A DNA stretch of 64,000 nt from Clostridia bacterium (GCA_025210555.1 JAOARL010000033.1:1-64000); one strand, 5' to 3'. Shown: positions 34,438-44,136, counted from the first letter of the stretch. Program-made: numbers and translations. Notes: generated by a model from the letters alone, not told the origin.

Positions 34438-34770
34438 TTATATCCTTATGTCAATATGACTATCCTCAGCTGTATTTACACCAATCTTGCCTTTGTCACT
34501 TAACTTTAGCTCATCATCTTCTGCTTCATCTTTATCTTTCTTTTTACCATTTTGTGAGCCATCATTTTCATCGTCTTTTTTTCTAAAATAAACCTTTTCA
34601 GTTTCTTCAGTATCTGTTACACGATGACTGTCATCATTATACTTTTTTTCTAGCTCTTTTGCAAAGATATTTTCATTTTCTGATAAAACTTTTAACTCAT
34701 GTTGCTTTAGCTGTGAAATTTCTTGATTTTGCTGCATTGAAATCTGCAAATCAATTGGTCTTACTGACAT
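34438..34770 (-). CDS. Conserved-position hypothetical protein, highly charged
   Basis: The 110-residue product starts MSVRPIDLQISMQQNQEISQLKQHE, has a charged low-complexity middle (about 55-90), and ends with VNTAEDSHIDIRI. No domain is recognised. The ATG at 34770 follows AGAGGTGA; an in-frame GTG three codons earlier lies within that ribosome site. It is 11 bases after the FapA-type gene and 14 before the DUF6115-like gene, so co-transcription is very likely. The N-terminus hints at a short recruitment helix, but this is speculation. Confidence 0.6.
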   Translation of the reverse strand: MSVRPIDLQISMQQNQEISQLKQHELKVLSENENIFAKELEKKYNDDSHRVTDTEETEKVYFRKKDDENDGSQNGKKKDKDEAEDDELKLSDKGKIGVNTAEDSHIDIRI

Positions 34771-34781
34771 TCTAATCACCT

Positions 34782-36191
34782 CTATGGTCTATATTGACTA
34801 ACCTTTATATCTGCACCTTCTCTTTGGAACGTACAGTATTTATTTTCCTCATTATTATGTAAAAATGCTTTTCCAATAGTTATTTGCACTCCTGGATATA
34901 TAACATTTTGTACATTTATTCTAGCATCTATCTTTTGATTTAATTTTTCTCTTAGATCTTCTGATTCTGCTTGTGATTCTGCTATCTTACTTGTATAACT
35001 ATTTCTCTGCTCTACAAGTTGCATAAGAAGTGGTTTTTTACTATCTGAAAGTCTACCAACTTCAGCCATTTTTTTAAATCCTGTTATAGCAGTATCCATC
35101 TTTTGTACTTCTTTTTTATACATAAGAATCTGATCATTGAGTGCATTAAATGCATCTATTAATTTGTGATCAAATCCTACTTTTATTTCTGTAAGAGTCC
35201 CAAGCGATGCACCAATAGTTTTAGCGCTAATCATTTTTCTAGCTTCAAAAGTTCCTCCTGATATAAGTCCTTTTTTCCCAAGAACTAATATATCTGAATT
35301 ACTTATAACATTGCTGTGAAGTATTGATCCAACTTCTAAATTTCCTTCACAGTGGATGTCTGCATTTTCAATAAACTTAGCAACTATTTTACCACCAGAT
35401 TTAAGAATGCCTTTCTTTACTCCTTGCATTCCCTTATCTAATATAATATCTCCGTCAGCTATTATTTCAGCTCCTTCTACTATCCCATACACTTCTACAC
35501 TTCCACCAGCTTCTACTTTAAATCCAGTTTGAACATTCCCTTTTATAACAACATTTCCTACAAACTTTATATTTCCAGTTGAATGATCAACATTTCCACT
35601 TATTTCATGTGTTTCATTAACCGTTATTTTATCTCCTACTAAAAGAACTTGTCCTTCTATATTAGAAATAATATGTAGTCCATCTTCTGTTAAAGTTGTA
35701 TTTTTACCCGCTGCTGGTTTAATTTCTTTTCCTTTTTGTGCAATTATTGTATTATTCTTTACATCTATTCCATTAACACCATCAGTTGCCTTAGTTATTT
35801 TAGCTAATTCATCACCTGGTGCAACATTCTCAATTAACTCAAGATTATGATAATCAACCGTTCCATCTTCAAGCATCTTAGGAGTTAACTCCTTTTCAAC
35901 ACTAAAAAGATATTCAATTTCTCCATCATCACCTTTTACTGGTTTGGTTCCTTCTGCAACCAAATATTTAATATTAAATTCTTTTTGGCCAAACGCCTTT
36001 TCTATATCACTACTTCTCAGCCCATATATAATTTCAGCTTCTCTAAGCTTTTGATTTATATATTCTAGTGTTATACTGTCTATTCCTTTTTCATGTCTTA
36101 CAAACTTAATGTATGCCTTCATGGCACTTTCTTCGATTATTACTTCTACGTCTTCAAATAGATCAGGGCTTGTGTTCTCAAATGTCTCCAT
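34782..36191 (-). CDS. FapA/DUF342-family polymer-forming protein
   Basis: The 469-residue protein has the DUF342 layout. An N-terminal alpha/beta region (1-90) is followed by a long right-handed beta-helix with repeated turns (GNVDHSTGNIKFVGNVVIKGNV, GGSVEVYGIVEGAEI, ADGDIILDKGMQGVKKG). A C-terminal coiled coil (about 355-425) and a final strand region complete it. FapA-type proteins sit in motility clusters of many bacteria, and their exact function is unsettled. It follows sigma-28 after 11 bases. Confidence 0.85.
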   Translation of the reverse strand: METFENTSPDLFEDVEVIIEESAMKAYIKFVRHEKGIDSITLEYINQKLREAEIIYGLRSSDIEKAFGQKEFNIKYLVAEGTKPVKGDDGEIEYLFSVEKELTPKMLEDGTVDYHNLELIENVAPGDELAKITKATDGVNGIDVKNNTIIAQKGKEIKPAAGKNTTLTEDGLHIISNIEGQVLLVGDKITVNETHEISGNVDHSTGNIKFVGNVVIKGNVQTGFKVEAGGSVEVYGIVEGAEIIADGDIILDKGMQGVKKGILKSGGKIVAKFIENADIHCEGNLEVGSILHSNVISNSDILVLGKKGLISGGTFEARKMISAKTIGASLGTLTEIKVGFDHKLIDAFNALNDQILMYKKEVQKMDTAITGFKKMAEVGRLSDSKKPLLMQLVEQRNSYTSKIAESQAESEDLREKLNQKIDARINVQNVIYPGVQITIGKAFLHNNEENKYCTFQREGADIKVSQYRP

Positions 36192-36202
36192 TATAACTCC
36201 CC

Positions 36203-36970
36203 CTATACTCCTAGTAAAACATCCTTATGTTTTCCTAGTTTTCCTTTAAGTCTCATCATAGCTTTACTATGAAGCTGCGAAATTCTTGATTCTGATACTT
36301 CTAATATCTTACTTATTTCTTTAAGTGTTAATTGTTCATAGTAGTATAAATAAACTACTTTCTGTTCTTTTTCTGGCAAATTCTTTATTGTATCTACTAG
36401 AACTTCTTTAATAGCATTTTGAGTTGCAACATCTTCTGGCGTCTCTGTTGATGCCTTTGCAAAACCATTCATATTTTTTTCATAATTTTGATCAACAAAA
36501 TCTTCAAGTGATGTAAGAGTTAAAATATTAGTATCTTTAACTAATGTATCAAACTCAGCTACTGTAATATTAAGTTCTTTTGCCATTTCTTCATCTGTTG
36601 CAGCTCTACCTAATTTTTCTTCAAGTTTTTGATAAGCTGCTTCTAAATCTTTGTGTTTTTGCCTTAAACTTCTAGGTACCCAGTCGTTTTTACGAATACT
36701 GTCTAATATTGAACCTCTTATTCTAAGAGATGCATACGTTTCAAACTTAACCTTTTTATTAAGTTCAAATTTATCTATTGCATCCATTAGACCAAAAGCT
36801 CCATATCCTATCAAATCATCAAGCTCTACATTATTTCCAAGATACATCTTAAGTCTTCCTGCGACAACCTTAATAAGAGGTGCATACTCTGTTATGAGCT
36901 GATCCCTTATTTGTTTACTTTTAGTTTTCGCATATTCTTCCCATAATTTATCAAAATTCTTTTCAGGCAT
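36203..36970 (-). CDS. fliA: Flagellar RNA polymerase sigma-28 factor
   Basis: Sigma-28 (SigD/WhiG/FliA) directs transcription of late flagellar, stator and chemotaxis genes. The 255-residue protein has region 2 (ELDDLIGYGAFGLMDAIDKFE and YASLRIRGSILDSIRKNDWVPRSLR, a strong FliA signature), region 3, and region 4 with the helix-turn-helix LTLKEISKILEVSESRISQLH. The length is typical. Its place at the end of the fla/che cluster matches Bacillus sigD. No anti-sigma gene flgM is in the window. Confidence 0.95.
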   Translation of the reverse strand: MPEKNFDKLWEEYAKTKSKQIRDQLITEYAPLIKVVAGRLKMYLGNNVELDDLIGYGAFGLMDAIDKFELNKKVKFETYASLRIRGSILDSIRKNDWVPRSLRQKHKDLEAAYQKLEEKLGRAATDEEMAKELNITVAEFDTLVKDTNILTLTSLEDFVDQNYEKNMNGFAKASTETPEDVATQNAIKEVLVDTIKNLPEKEQKVVYLYYYEQLTLKEISKILEVSESRISQLHSKAMMRLKGKLGKHKDVLLGV

Positions 36971-36987
36971 GCTTTACCTCCAAACCA

Positions 36988-37197
36988 CTATTTTTTCTTA
37001 TGGCGTTTTATATATTTACCCTTTGTTATTATTCTAAATGTCTTTGCTTCTAAATAACTACCGAGAATATATGTAAGCACTGCTACAAAAATCAGCTTAA
37101 GATATATATAATTTATTGAATCTCCCTGGTAGAAATATGAATATAAACCTACTGCTATCATAGCTAGTATAGTCATCATAAATTTAAATTTCTTCAT
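36988..37197 (-). CDS. Small membrane protein of the fla/che cluster
   Basis: The 69-residue product has two membrane segments (about 7-25 and 31-50) and a strongly basic tail (KGKYIKRHKKK), predicted to be cytoplasmic. No family is recognised. It lies 11 bases after cheD and 17 before fliA, in the same orientation, with a plausible ribosome site. Coding is supported by spacing and by the coherent two-helix hairpin layout. Confidence 0.6.
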   Translation of the reverse strand: MKKFKFMMTILAMIAVGLYSYFYQGDSINYIYLKLIFVAVLTYILGSYLEAKTFRIITKGKYIKRHKKK

Positions 37198-37208
37198 AAT
37201 TCACATCC

Positions 37209-37703
37209 TTATAATTCAATTGTACCTTTACCTATAGTTTTTACAATTAATTTACCATCTTCAGCAAAAAGCTGAATTGTTCGTCCATAATCTTTTCCTG
37301 TATCTTCTGCTATAATCTTTATTCCTGCTTTTTTTAATGCTTCTTTAGAGGCTATTACATTCCTCTCTCCAACTTTCATTATATCACTGTCATTTGCAAA
37401 AGAAAACATCTGAGCTCCTCCTGCAAGCTTTGCTGTTATCCTTGATTTACTAGCTCCAAGTTCAATCATTTTGTCAATTAAAATTACTGTTGCTGTATCT
37501 GCGAATTTAAATTTATTATCATTATTTTTAATTTGCGTGCTATCTGGAAGCATTATGTGAGCCATTCCTGCAACTTTTGTAAGCGGATCATATAAAGAAA
37601 TACCTACACATGAACCTAATCCTAAAGTTGTTATCATTCCCTCACCTTTTATTAAATTTAAATCTGCCATCCCTACTTTTACTACTTGTAGAGTATCCAG
37701 CAT
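37209..37703 (-). CDS. cheD: Chemoreceptor glutamine deamidase CheD
   Basis: CheD deamidates glutamines of chemoreceptors and stimulates CheC. The 164-residue protein contains the catalytic Cys in TTLGLGSCVGISLYD, the catalytic His in AGMAHIMLPDS, and the family segment AKLAGGAQMF. Its ATG overlaps the cheC stop by one base (TAATG), so the two partners are translationally coupled, as in Bacillus and Thermotoga. Confidence 0.96.
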   Translation of the reverse strand: MLDTLQVVKVGMADLNLIKGEGMITTLGLGSCVGISLYDPLTKVAGMAHIMLPDSTQIKNNDNKFKFADTATVILIDKMIELGASKSRITAKLAGGAQMFSFANDSDIMKVGERNVIASKEALKKAGIKIIAEDTGKDYGRTIQLFAEDGKLIVKTIGKGTIEL

Positions 37704-38305
37704 TAAGCTACTCCTAATGACATAAGTAATGTCTTAAAAGAACCTATTTCAGGTATTAATATATAGTATCCAGATATACTGTCATCACCTTGATTAAACA
37801 TTGTTTCTATAAATAGTACTTTGTCTCCAACTTTTCCAAACTCTATTGCTGGAACTGATAAAATAGCTCCTGCCATGTCAACAGCTAAATGAGGTACAGA
37901 AGGTACTACACTTAAGTTTGTTAATGACGAAAGTGATGTTAAATATGAACCTGTTAAAATATTCCCAATCTCTTTCATAGCAGATGTTTCTATTTCTCCA
38001 AATTCTTCAACTTTCATACCCATTAGAAGTTCTACTAATTTTTTTGATGATTCATGTTCTAAAACAAACATCATCATTCCCTTAATATCCCCTTCTAAAC
38101 TCAATAAAATTCCTGTTACAGTTTCTTCTTCTCCACCTATTAAAGTAGCTACATCTGAAAACTCTAATACTCTTACTTTTGGAACATCCATATCAATAGG
38201 TCTGTTGAGCATTTTAGACAATGCCGTAGTGGCATTGCCTGCTCCTATATTTCCTACTTCTTTAAGTACGTCTATATGTACATCATTTAAACTATCTACA
38301 TTCAT
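37703..38305 (-). CDS. cheC: CheY-P phosphatase CheC
   Basis: CheC dephosphorylates CheY-P and binds CheD. The 200-residue protein has both conserved phosphatase helices, EVGNIGAGNATTALS near 16-30 and EIGNILTGSYLTSLS near 112-126, each with the Glu and Asn pair. The ATG at 38305 follows the cheW stop by one base and uses GGTGAG in the cheW coding end. A nine-codon upstream extension would overlap cheW and is rejected. Confidence 0.95.
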   Translation of the reverse strand: MNVDSLNDVHIDVLKEVGNIGAGNATTALSKMLNRPIDMDVPKVRVLEFSDVATLIGGEEETVTGILLSLEGDIKGMMMFVLEHESSKKLVELLMGMKVEEFGEIETSAMKEIGNILTGSYLTSLSSLTNLSVVPSVPHLAVDMAGAILSVPAIEFGKVGDKVLFIETMFNQGDDSISGYYILIPEIGSFKTLLMSLGVA

Positions 38306-38306
38306 T

Positions 38307-38768
38307 CTACTCACCATCTTCTTCAAGATCAAATGAAGACTTAATCAATGTTTCTAAATTAAGTAAAGTTATAATTTCTTCGCCTACTTTTCCAACTCCT
38401 GAAATATATTCATCATCAATCTCTGATTCTTTAATATCTTGTGCATTTTCTATTGAATCTGCATCTAAAGATAAAACTTCTTTAACTTCATCAACTATTA
38501 GACCTATAGGACTCTCTAATATATCGATAATAATGATTCTTGTTTGATTGTCAAATTCCTTAATTTCAAATCCAAATCTGTTTCTTAAACTCATTACTGG
38601 AATTATTTCCCCTCTTAAGTTTATAACTCCATTAACGTACTCTGGTGCCTTTGGCACTCTTGCAAAACTCATAGTTTTTTCTATCGTCTTTATCTTTTGA
38701 ATATCTATACCGTAGTTTTCACCACTTAGTCTAAATATAATAAATTGTTTAACTTCATTATTTGTCAT
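38307..38768 (-). CDS. cheW: Chemotaxis coupling protein CheW
   Basis: CheW links receptors to CheA in chemosensory arrays. The 153-residue protein shows the SH3-like CheW fold: FRLSGENYGIDIQKIKTIE, the strongly conserved APEYVNGVINLRGEIIPVMSLRNRFG, and LIVDEVKEVLSL. It is 12 bases downstream of cheA and directly precedes cheC. Confidence 0.97.
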   Translation of the reverse strand: MTNNEVKQFIIFRLSGENYGIDIQKIKTIEKTMSFARVPKAPEYVNGVINLRGEIIPVMSLRNRFGFEIKEFDNQTRIIIIDILESPIGLIVDEVKEVLSLDADSIENAQDIKESEIDDEYISGVGKVGEEIITLLNLETLIKSSFDLEEDGE

Positions 38769-38780
38769 TTTAATTTCCTC

Positions 38781-40802
38781 CTACTTAACAAGTGTATTTA
38801 CATCTAGTATTAAAGCAACTTCCCCGTCACCTAAGATTGTAGCTCCTGCTATCATCTTAATTTGACTTAAGTACTTTCCTAGTGATTTGATAACGATTTC
38901 TTGTTGTCCTATTAATGAATCAACAATAAATCCTGCTTCTTTTTCACCTTTTTTAACTATAACAACTGTTACGTATTCATCTCTTGCTTCTTCTCTAGCA
39001 ACATCTAAAATACCATCTAAGTGTACAATTGGAATAACTTTATCTCTAAGCAAGATAACTTCTTGTTTTTGTACATACTTAATTTCATCTAGTTTAATAT
39101 CTTCAATTGTCTCTATTGTATTAAGTGGAATAGCATATTGCTCATTTCCAAGCTTAACCATTAGAGATTGAATAATTGCTAAAGTAAGAGGTAATCTAAT
39201 AATAAATTTACTTCCTTTTCCTTCAACCGTTCTTACTTCTATATGTCCACCTAAAGCTTCAATTTTACTCTTAACAACATCAAGTCCTACTCCTCTACCT
39301 GAAAGATCAGTAACTTGCTTTGCCATACTAAAGCTTGGTCTGAATAACAATTCAATAATATCATTATCTGACATATTATCAGCTATATCTTGAGTAACAA
39401 CTCCTTTTTCAATAGCTTTTGCTTTAATTGTTTCAACATTTATTCCTGCACCATCATCTTCAACTTCAATAACAACGTTATTTCCATCTTGATATGCTCT
39501 TAAGAATATAGATGCTTTTTCATCTTTCCCTGCTGCTGCTCTTTCTTCTTTACTTTCAATTCCATGATCTGCAGCATTTCTTAATAAGTGAATTAATGGA
39601 TCTCCAATCTCATCAATAACTGTTCTATCAAGTTCTGTTTCTTCCCCTGACATATATAATTCAAAATTCTTATCTAATTTTCTAGCTAAGTCTCTTATTA
39701 ATCTTGGGAATCTATTAAATACTCTTTCAACTGGAACCATTCGAACCTTCATAACCGCATCATGCAGATTAGTTGTAATTCTTTCTAAGTATTCAATTGC
39801 TTCATTATAATTCTGTGCACTCTTACTAGCTTTAGTAGCACCAATTCCTTCAAGTCTAGTTTTAATAATTATAAGCTCAGATACTAAGTTCATAAGATTA
39901 TCTAATCTATTAATATCTACTCTTACTGTTTTTCCAGCTTTTGGCTTAGATTTCTCTTCTTTTTTAACTTCCTCAACCTTTTGCTCTTCTTTTACTTCTC
40001 CAGTATTTTGAGCATTTACTGTTTGCATTGCTGATAAACTATCTGCATCTACTTCATTAGCTTCAACAGATTCAACCTCTGAAACGTTTGAAATTTTTTC
40101 TTTAACTAAATCTTTTTCCTCTTTAGTAAGTAGAACAACTTTAAATTCAAAATCAAACTTTTCTTCTTCTATATCATCTGTCTTAGGCATAGTTTTTATA
40201 GTTTCACCTAAATCTTCTAATGCCTTAAATACCAAAAATGCTCTAGCTGATTTTAATACACATTTTTCGCTTAACCTCACTGTTATCTCTAAAGCTTTCA
40301 TATCTTCAGAAACAGCTTCTTTAATAGCTAATATTTCAGTTGCTGAGTATTCTATTTCACTTTCTACTACAGTTTCATTTGTAGACACTTCTTCTTTTGA
40401 ATCCGTCGTATTATCTTCTTTACCTTCTAAAATATTATTTAATGCTTCTACTATTTCATCATATGCATTATCTCCTTCAGAACCTGAATTAGTAATTTTT
40501 TCAACATATGATTCTAGTGCGTCTAAGCACTTAAATAGTACATCTAACATCTTTGCACTAACACTAATATTCCCGTTTCTAATTTCTGATAATACATTTT
40601 CCATATCATGTGTTAACTTTTGCATCTTTGTGTAACCCATTGTTCCTGCCATACCCTTTAATGTATGTGCAACTCTAAATATTTCATTTAATATATCAGA
40701 GTTATTTGGATTTTTTTCAAGCTCCAATAAGCTTTCATTTAAATTTTGTAAATGATCATTTGATTCATCAATAAAAATTTCTAAATATTGATTCATATCC
40801 AT
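38781..40802 (-). CDS. cheA: Chemotaxis histidine kinase CheA
   Basis: The 673-residue kinase has an N-terminal HPt domain with phospho-acceptor His46 in FRVAHTLKGMAGTMGY. A P2-like CheY-binding region lies at about 155-250, then a linker. The dimerisation domain starts near TVRVDINRLDNLMNLVSELIIIKTRL. The ATP domain has HLLRNAADHGIE, DDGAGI and GRGVGLDVVKSKIE. The C-terminal CheW-like domain starts near residue 540. All kinase boxes are intact. It phosphorylates CheY and CheB in response to receptors. Confidence 0.97.
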   Translation of the reverse strand: MDMNQYLEIFIDESNDHLQNLNESLLELEKNPNNSDILNEIFRVAHTLKGMAGTMGYTKMQKLTHDMENVLSEIRNGNISVSAKMLDVLFKCLDALESYVEKITNSGSEGDNAYDEIVEALNNILEGKEDNTTDSKEEVSTNETVVESEIEYSATEILAIKEAVSEDMKALEITVRLSEKCVLKSARAFLVFKALEDLGETIKTMPKTDDIEEEKFDFEFKVVLLTKEEKDLVKEKISNVSEVESVEANEVDADSLSAMQTVNAQNTGEVKEEQKVEEVKKEEKSKPKAGKTVRVDINRLDNLMNLVSELIIIKTRLEGIGATKASKSAQNYNEAIEYLERITTNLHDAVMKVRMVPVERVFNRFPRLIRDLARKLDKNFELYMSGEETELDRTVIDEIGDPLIHLLRNAADHGIESKEERAAAGKDEKASIFLRAYQDGNNVVIEVEDDGAGINVETIKAKAIEKGVVTQDIADNMSDNDIIELLFRPSFSMAKQVTDLSGRGVGLDVVKSKIEALGGHIEVRTVEGKGSKFIIRLPLTLAIIQSLMVKLGNEQYAIPLNTIETIEDIKLDEIKYVQKQEVILLRDKVIPIVHLDGILDVAREEARDEYVTVVIVKKGEKEAGFIVDSLIGQQEIVIKSLGKYLSQIKMIAGATILGDGEVALILDVNTLVK

Positions 40803-40804
40803 TT

Positions 40805-41848
40805 TTAAAGCACCCCCACAATTGTTGTTATTGTTTCTGTCATTTGATCTAGAGGAACTACCTTGTCGATAATTCCAGCTTCGGCTGCTGCCCTTGGCAT
40901 CCCATAAACAATACTTGTATCTTTATCTTGCCCAATTATATAAGCATTGTTTTTTTCCTTTATCATTTTTAACCCCTTTGTTCCGTCTGAACCCATTCCA
41001 GTCATCACAACACCTACTATATCTTGTGTGTTAATTTTTGAAATTGATTCATACATGATATCTGCCGCTGGTCTTAAGCCTGTAATTGGTGGTTTCTTGT
41101 TTAATACAATTTTATAGTCTGTACCAAACTTTTCAACCTCCATGTGATAACCTCCAGGTGCTATATAAACAACACCTTTGGTAATAACATCGCCTTCTTC
41201 TGCCTCTTTTACTTTTATTTCACTAAGTGCATCTAACCTTTCAGCTAAAGACTTAGTAAATCCAGCTGGCATATGTTGAACTATCAAAAACGCCGCTGGT
41301 ATATCAGGGTCTAACTTAGGAATAACTTCTTGTAAACTCCTAGGTCCTCCCGTAGATATCGCTATTGCTACTATTTTCTTGAGTCTTTCTTTTTTATTAA
41401 AATTATGTTCATTATGAACTATATTATATTTTTTAATTTTAGTTAAATCGGTTTTTGCTGCAATTCTTATTTTTGATTCTAATATTTCCTTAAATTCACC
41501 TGCACCTAATTCAAATACCTTTTCAGGTTTAGCGATAAAATCAACAGCTCCAGCTTCTAAAGCTTTTATAGTTGTATCTTCGCCTTCCTTTGTATAAGCA
41601 CTAACAATTATAACTGGTTTAGGACTCCGCTTCATTATCTCCTTTATCATACCAATACCATCTAGCTTTGGCATAACTTGATCAGATAATACTACATCTG
41701 GATTATACTTTTTTATATACTCTAATCCTTCCATACCATCTTTAGCAATGTCGCAAACTTCAAAGCCTTCAATTGATGAAACTACACCTCTCATCAACTT
41801 TGCCATAAATAGAGAATCTTCTACTATTAAAATTTTTATCTTTTTCAT
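40805..41848 (-). CDS. cheB: Chemotaxis response regulator methylesterase CheB
   Basis: CheB removes receptor methyl groups when phosphorylated by CheA. The 347-residue protein has a receiver domain (DS pair at 11-12, phospho-acceptor Asp56 in VLSDQVMPKLDG). The methylesterase domain follows after a linker, with the catalytic Ser in AISTGGPRS, His in VQHMPAGFTKS and Asp in GMGSDGTKG. The stop is two bases before the cheA start, suggesting coupling. It is downstream of flhG. Confidence 0.97.
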   Translation of the reverse strand: MKKIKILIVEDSLFMAKLMRGVVSSIEGFEVCDIAKDGMEGLEYIKKYNPDVVLSDQVMPKLDGIGMIKEIMKRSPKPVIIVSAYTKEGEDTTIKALEAGAVDFIAKPEKVFELGAGEFKEILESKIRIAAKTDLTKIKKYNIVHNEHNFNKKERLKKIVAIAISTGGPRSLQEVIPKLDPDIPAAFLIVQHMPAGFTKSLAERLDALSEIKVKEAEEGDVITKGVVYIAPGGYHMEVEKFGTDYKIVLNKKPPITGLRPAADIMYESISKINTQDIVGVVMTGMGSDGTKGLKMIKEKNNAYIIGQDKDTSIVYGMPRAAAEAGIIDKVVPLDQMTETITTIVGVL

Positions 41849-41863
41849 TTTACCGCCCTTCTT

Positions 41864-42850
41864 CTAGTTAGACATCTTAAATATAAATTTCTTTATGAAC
41901 GACGCTATTCCAGTATATGACTTGTCTTCATCTTCTTTAACAAAATGCTTAGATATTTCAGCTACTGCTTTTGAAGAAGAACTTTTAGGATAAGCAATTG
42001 AAACCGGTTGTTGCATTTTAACTGCTTTTTGTAACATTTCATCATGTGGAATGTAACCTATAACTTCTAAATCAAGTTCCAAAAATTTTTCTGAAACATT
42101 CTTTAACTTATCAGCTATTTCTTCTCCCTCTTCTTTATTTCTAATATTATTAACAACCAATTTCAGGTCATTTCTAATCGGTTTTATCTCTTCTTGATCA
42201 GTTTTTTCATCCTCTGATTTTTCTCCATCTTTTACCTTATCTGTGTCATCTTCGTTTTTATTTTTTTCTTTTTTTACTTCTTCATCATGCTTGCTTTTAA
42301 GTATTTTTATAAGCGCATATGCATCAGTAACAGATGTTGGATCTGGTGTTGCTATAAGAACAACTTCGTCTGCAGTTTTAACAAAAGTTAGGACTGTGTC
42401 TGAAACACCCGCTCCTGTATCTATAAGTATTACATCAGCCATCTTATCAAGTAAACTTAAATTTTGTATAAAATAATTTAATTGTTTTTCATTAAGTCTA
42501 GTAAGTTCTTGTATACCAGACCCTCCTGAAATGAACTTGATTCCATTTGGACCATCTATAAGTATATCGGTAATTATCTTACTACCATTAATAACATCTA
42601 GCAAAGTATATTTAGGTACTATTCCAAATAACACTTCTATATTTGCAAGACCAAAATCTGCATCAAGTATTACAACTTTTTTTCCCTCATTTGCTAGTTG
42701 CACGGCTAAGTTAATAGTAAAGTTAGTTTTTCCAACCCCACCCTTTCCACTAGTTACTGTTATAACTTGTGCATTAGGTCTAACTATTTTTTTCTCTTCT
42801 TTTTTCACTACTTTTTTAACTATTTTTCTTAGCTTAGTTGCTTGATCCAT
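41864..42850 (-). CDS. flhG: Flagellar number regulator FlhG (MinD-like ATPase)
   Basis: FlhG (YlxH) controls flagellar number or placement and regulates the FlhF GTPase. The 328-residue protein has a basic N-terminal helix (about 5-25) with the FlhF-activating position. The deviant Walker A GKGGVGKT lies at 35-42, and VVILDADFGLANIEVLFG and LIDTGAGVSDTVL follow. An unusual strongly acidic and lysine-rich insertion of about 35 residues lies near 185-220, between LKSKHDEEV and RNDLKLVVNN. The start overlaps the flhF stop by one base. Confidence 0.94.
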   Translation of the reverse strand: MDQATKLRKIVKKVVKKEEKKIVRPNAQVITVTSGKGGVGKTNFTINLAVQLANEGKKVVILDADFGLANIEVLFGIVPKYTLLDVINGSKIITDILIDGPNGIKFISGGSGIQELTRLNEKQLNYFIQNLSLLDKMADVILIDTGAGVSDTVLTFVKTADEVVLIATPDPTSVTDAYALIKILKSKHDEEVKKEKNKNEDDTDKVKDGEKSEDEKTDQEEIKPIRNDLKLVVNNIRNKEEGEEIADKLKNVSEKFLELDLEVIGYIPHDEMLQKAVKMQQPVSIAYPKSSSSKAVAEISKHFVKEDEDKSYTGIASFIKKFIFKMSN

Positions 42851-44136
42851 TATTTATCAAAGCTCCCTAATAATAACTTTGCAATTTTTTCGGGTTGAAT
42901 AACTTCGATGTCGTCTGGAACGTTTTGTCCAAATGTTATATAAGATAATTTCTTACTTGTTAAATATCTAATATTTAATATACTTCCAAGTGTTAATGTT
43001 TCATCTTGTTTCGTGAATATTATTTTGTAATCCCCTAATTCTGAATATGTCTCAACTATATTTACCATATCTCTATACTTAGTTGCTAAGCTTAATACTA
43101 AATATATATCTTTGTTATCAATCTTAGCTAATAAATCTTTAAGCTCATCAAATCTTTTTTCGTTTTTATGAGATCTTCCTGCTGTATCTATAAATACACT
43201 GTCATAAGCTTTAAATAAATCAAACTTTTCATCAAACTCATTTGTTGAATATAAAACCTCAACACTTATTCCAAGTATTTCAGCATATGTCTTAAGTTGC
43301 TCAACAGCAGCTATTCTATATGTATCAGCTGTCATTAATCCAATCTTTTTCTTTTCATTTAGTGTGAAAAGAGCTGTTACTTTAGCTATTGTAGTTGTTT
43401 TACCTACCCCTGTAGGCCCTATAAATACTATTGTCTTAGGAAACTCTTGCCCTTCTTCTCTATCAATATTTATAGGTGTTGGTTTCCCAATAAAGCTTAT
43501 TATTCTATCGTAAACTATACTTACTAATTGATTTATACTCGTACCTTCGTTAACAACCTTATCATCTAAACCATCAAGTAACTTTTCAGCTATTTCTGGA
43601 AGAACTTCATTATTAACTAAATTATCATAGAACAATTGTAATATTGTGCTCTTATATTTTCTCTTAGTTTCAGTCTCAATTAATTGCTGAGAAGTTGTTA
43701 TTTGTCCCATTACTTTTGTAAGTAACCCTTCTAAGTTATCAAGTTTACTCTCTAAACTTTTTATAACTTTATCTTTTTCCTCAACTGTATTTTTAACATC
43801 CATAACTTCTGTATTACATGCCTCTAGTTTTTCTTCTGCTTTTTTAGGTTCTTCTTTCACCTCTGAAAGCTTTTCTTCCACTTTAGGCTCTTCTTTAACT
43901 ACTGTGGGAACCACTTTAGGTTCCTCTACTTTTTTAATCTCTTGAACTGGCTCTTTTTTAATTGCTTTCTTAACCGCTGTTAATTCCACTTCTGGTTTTT
44001 TGAAAAATTTCATAATACCATCTGGTTTAATTTTTCTAATAGTTAATATGTATGCATCTTCACCTAATTCATTTTTTGCTTTAGTCATTACTTCGTGTTC
44101 TGTCTTACCACGATACGTATATGTTTTAATTTTCAT
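42850..44136 (-). CDS. flhF: Flagellar biosynthesis SRP-like GTPase FlhF
   Basis: FlhF helps place flagella and is controlled by FlhG. The 428-residue protein begins MKIKTYTYRGKTEHEVMTKAKNELG (B domain) and has a charged lysine/glutamate-rich linker (about 55-120). The SRP-type G domain contains GPTGVGKTTTIAKV, DTAGRSHKN and TKQDE. The start overlaps the flhA stop by 11 bases, and the flhG ATG overlaps its stop, giving a tightly coupled flhA-flhF-flhG unit. Confidence 0.96.
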   Translation of the reverse strand: MKIKTYTYRGKTEHEVMTKAKNELGEDAYILTIRKIKPDGIMKFFKKPEVELTAVKKAIKKEPVQEIKKVEEPKVVPTVVKEEPKVEEKLSEVKEEPKKAEEKLEACNTEVMDVKNTVEEKDKVIKSLESKLDNLEGLLTKVMGQITTSQQLIETETKRKYKSTILQLFYDNLVNNEVLPEIAEKLLDGLDDKVVNEGTSINQLVSIVYDRIISFIGKPTPINIDREEGQEFPKTIVFIGPTGVGKTTTIAKVTALFTLNEKKKIGLMTADTYRIAAVEQLKTYAEILGISVEVLYSTNEFDEKFDLFKAYDSVFIDTAGRSHKNEKRFDELKDLLAKIDNKDIYLVLSLATKYRDMVNIVETYSELGDYKIIFTKQDETLTLGSILNIRYLTSKKLSYITFGQNVPDDIEVIQPEKIAKLLLGSFDK

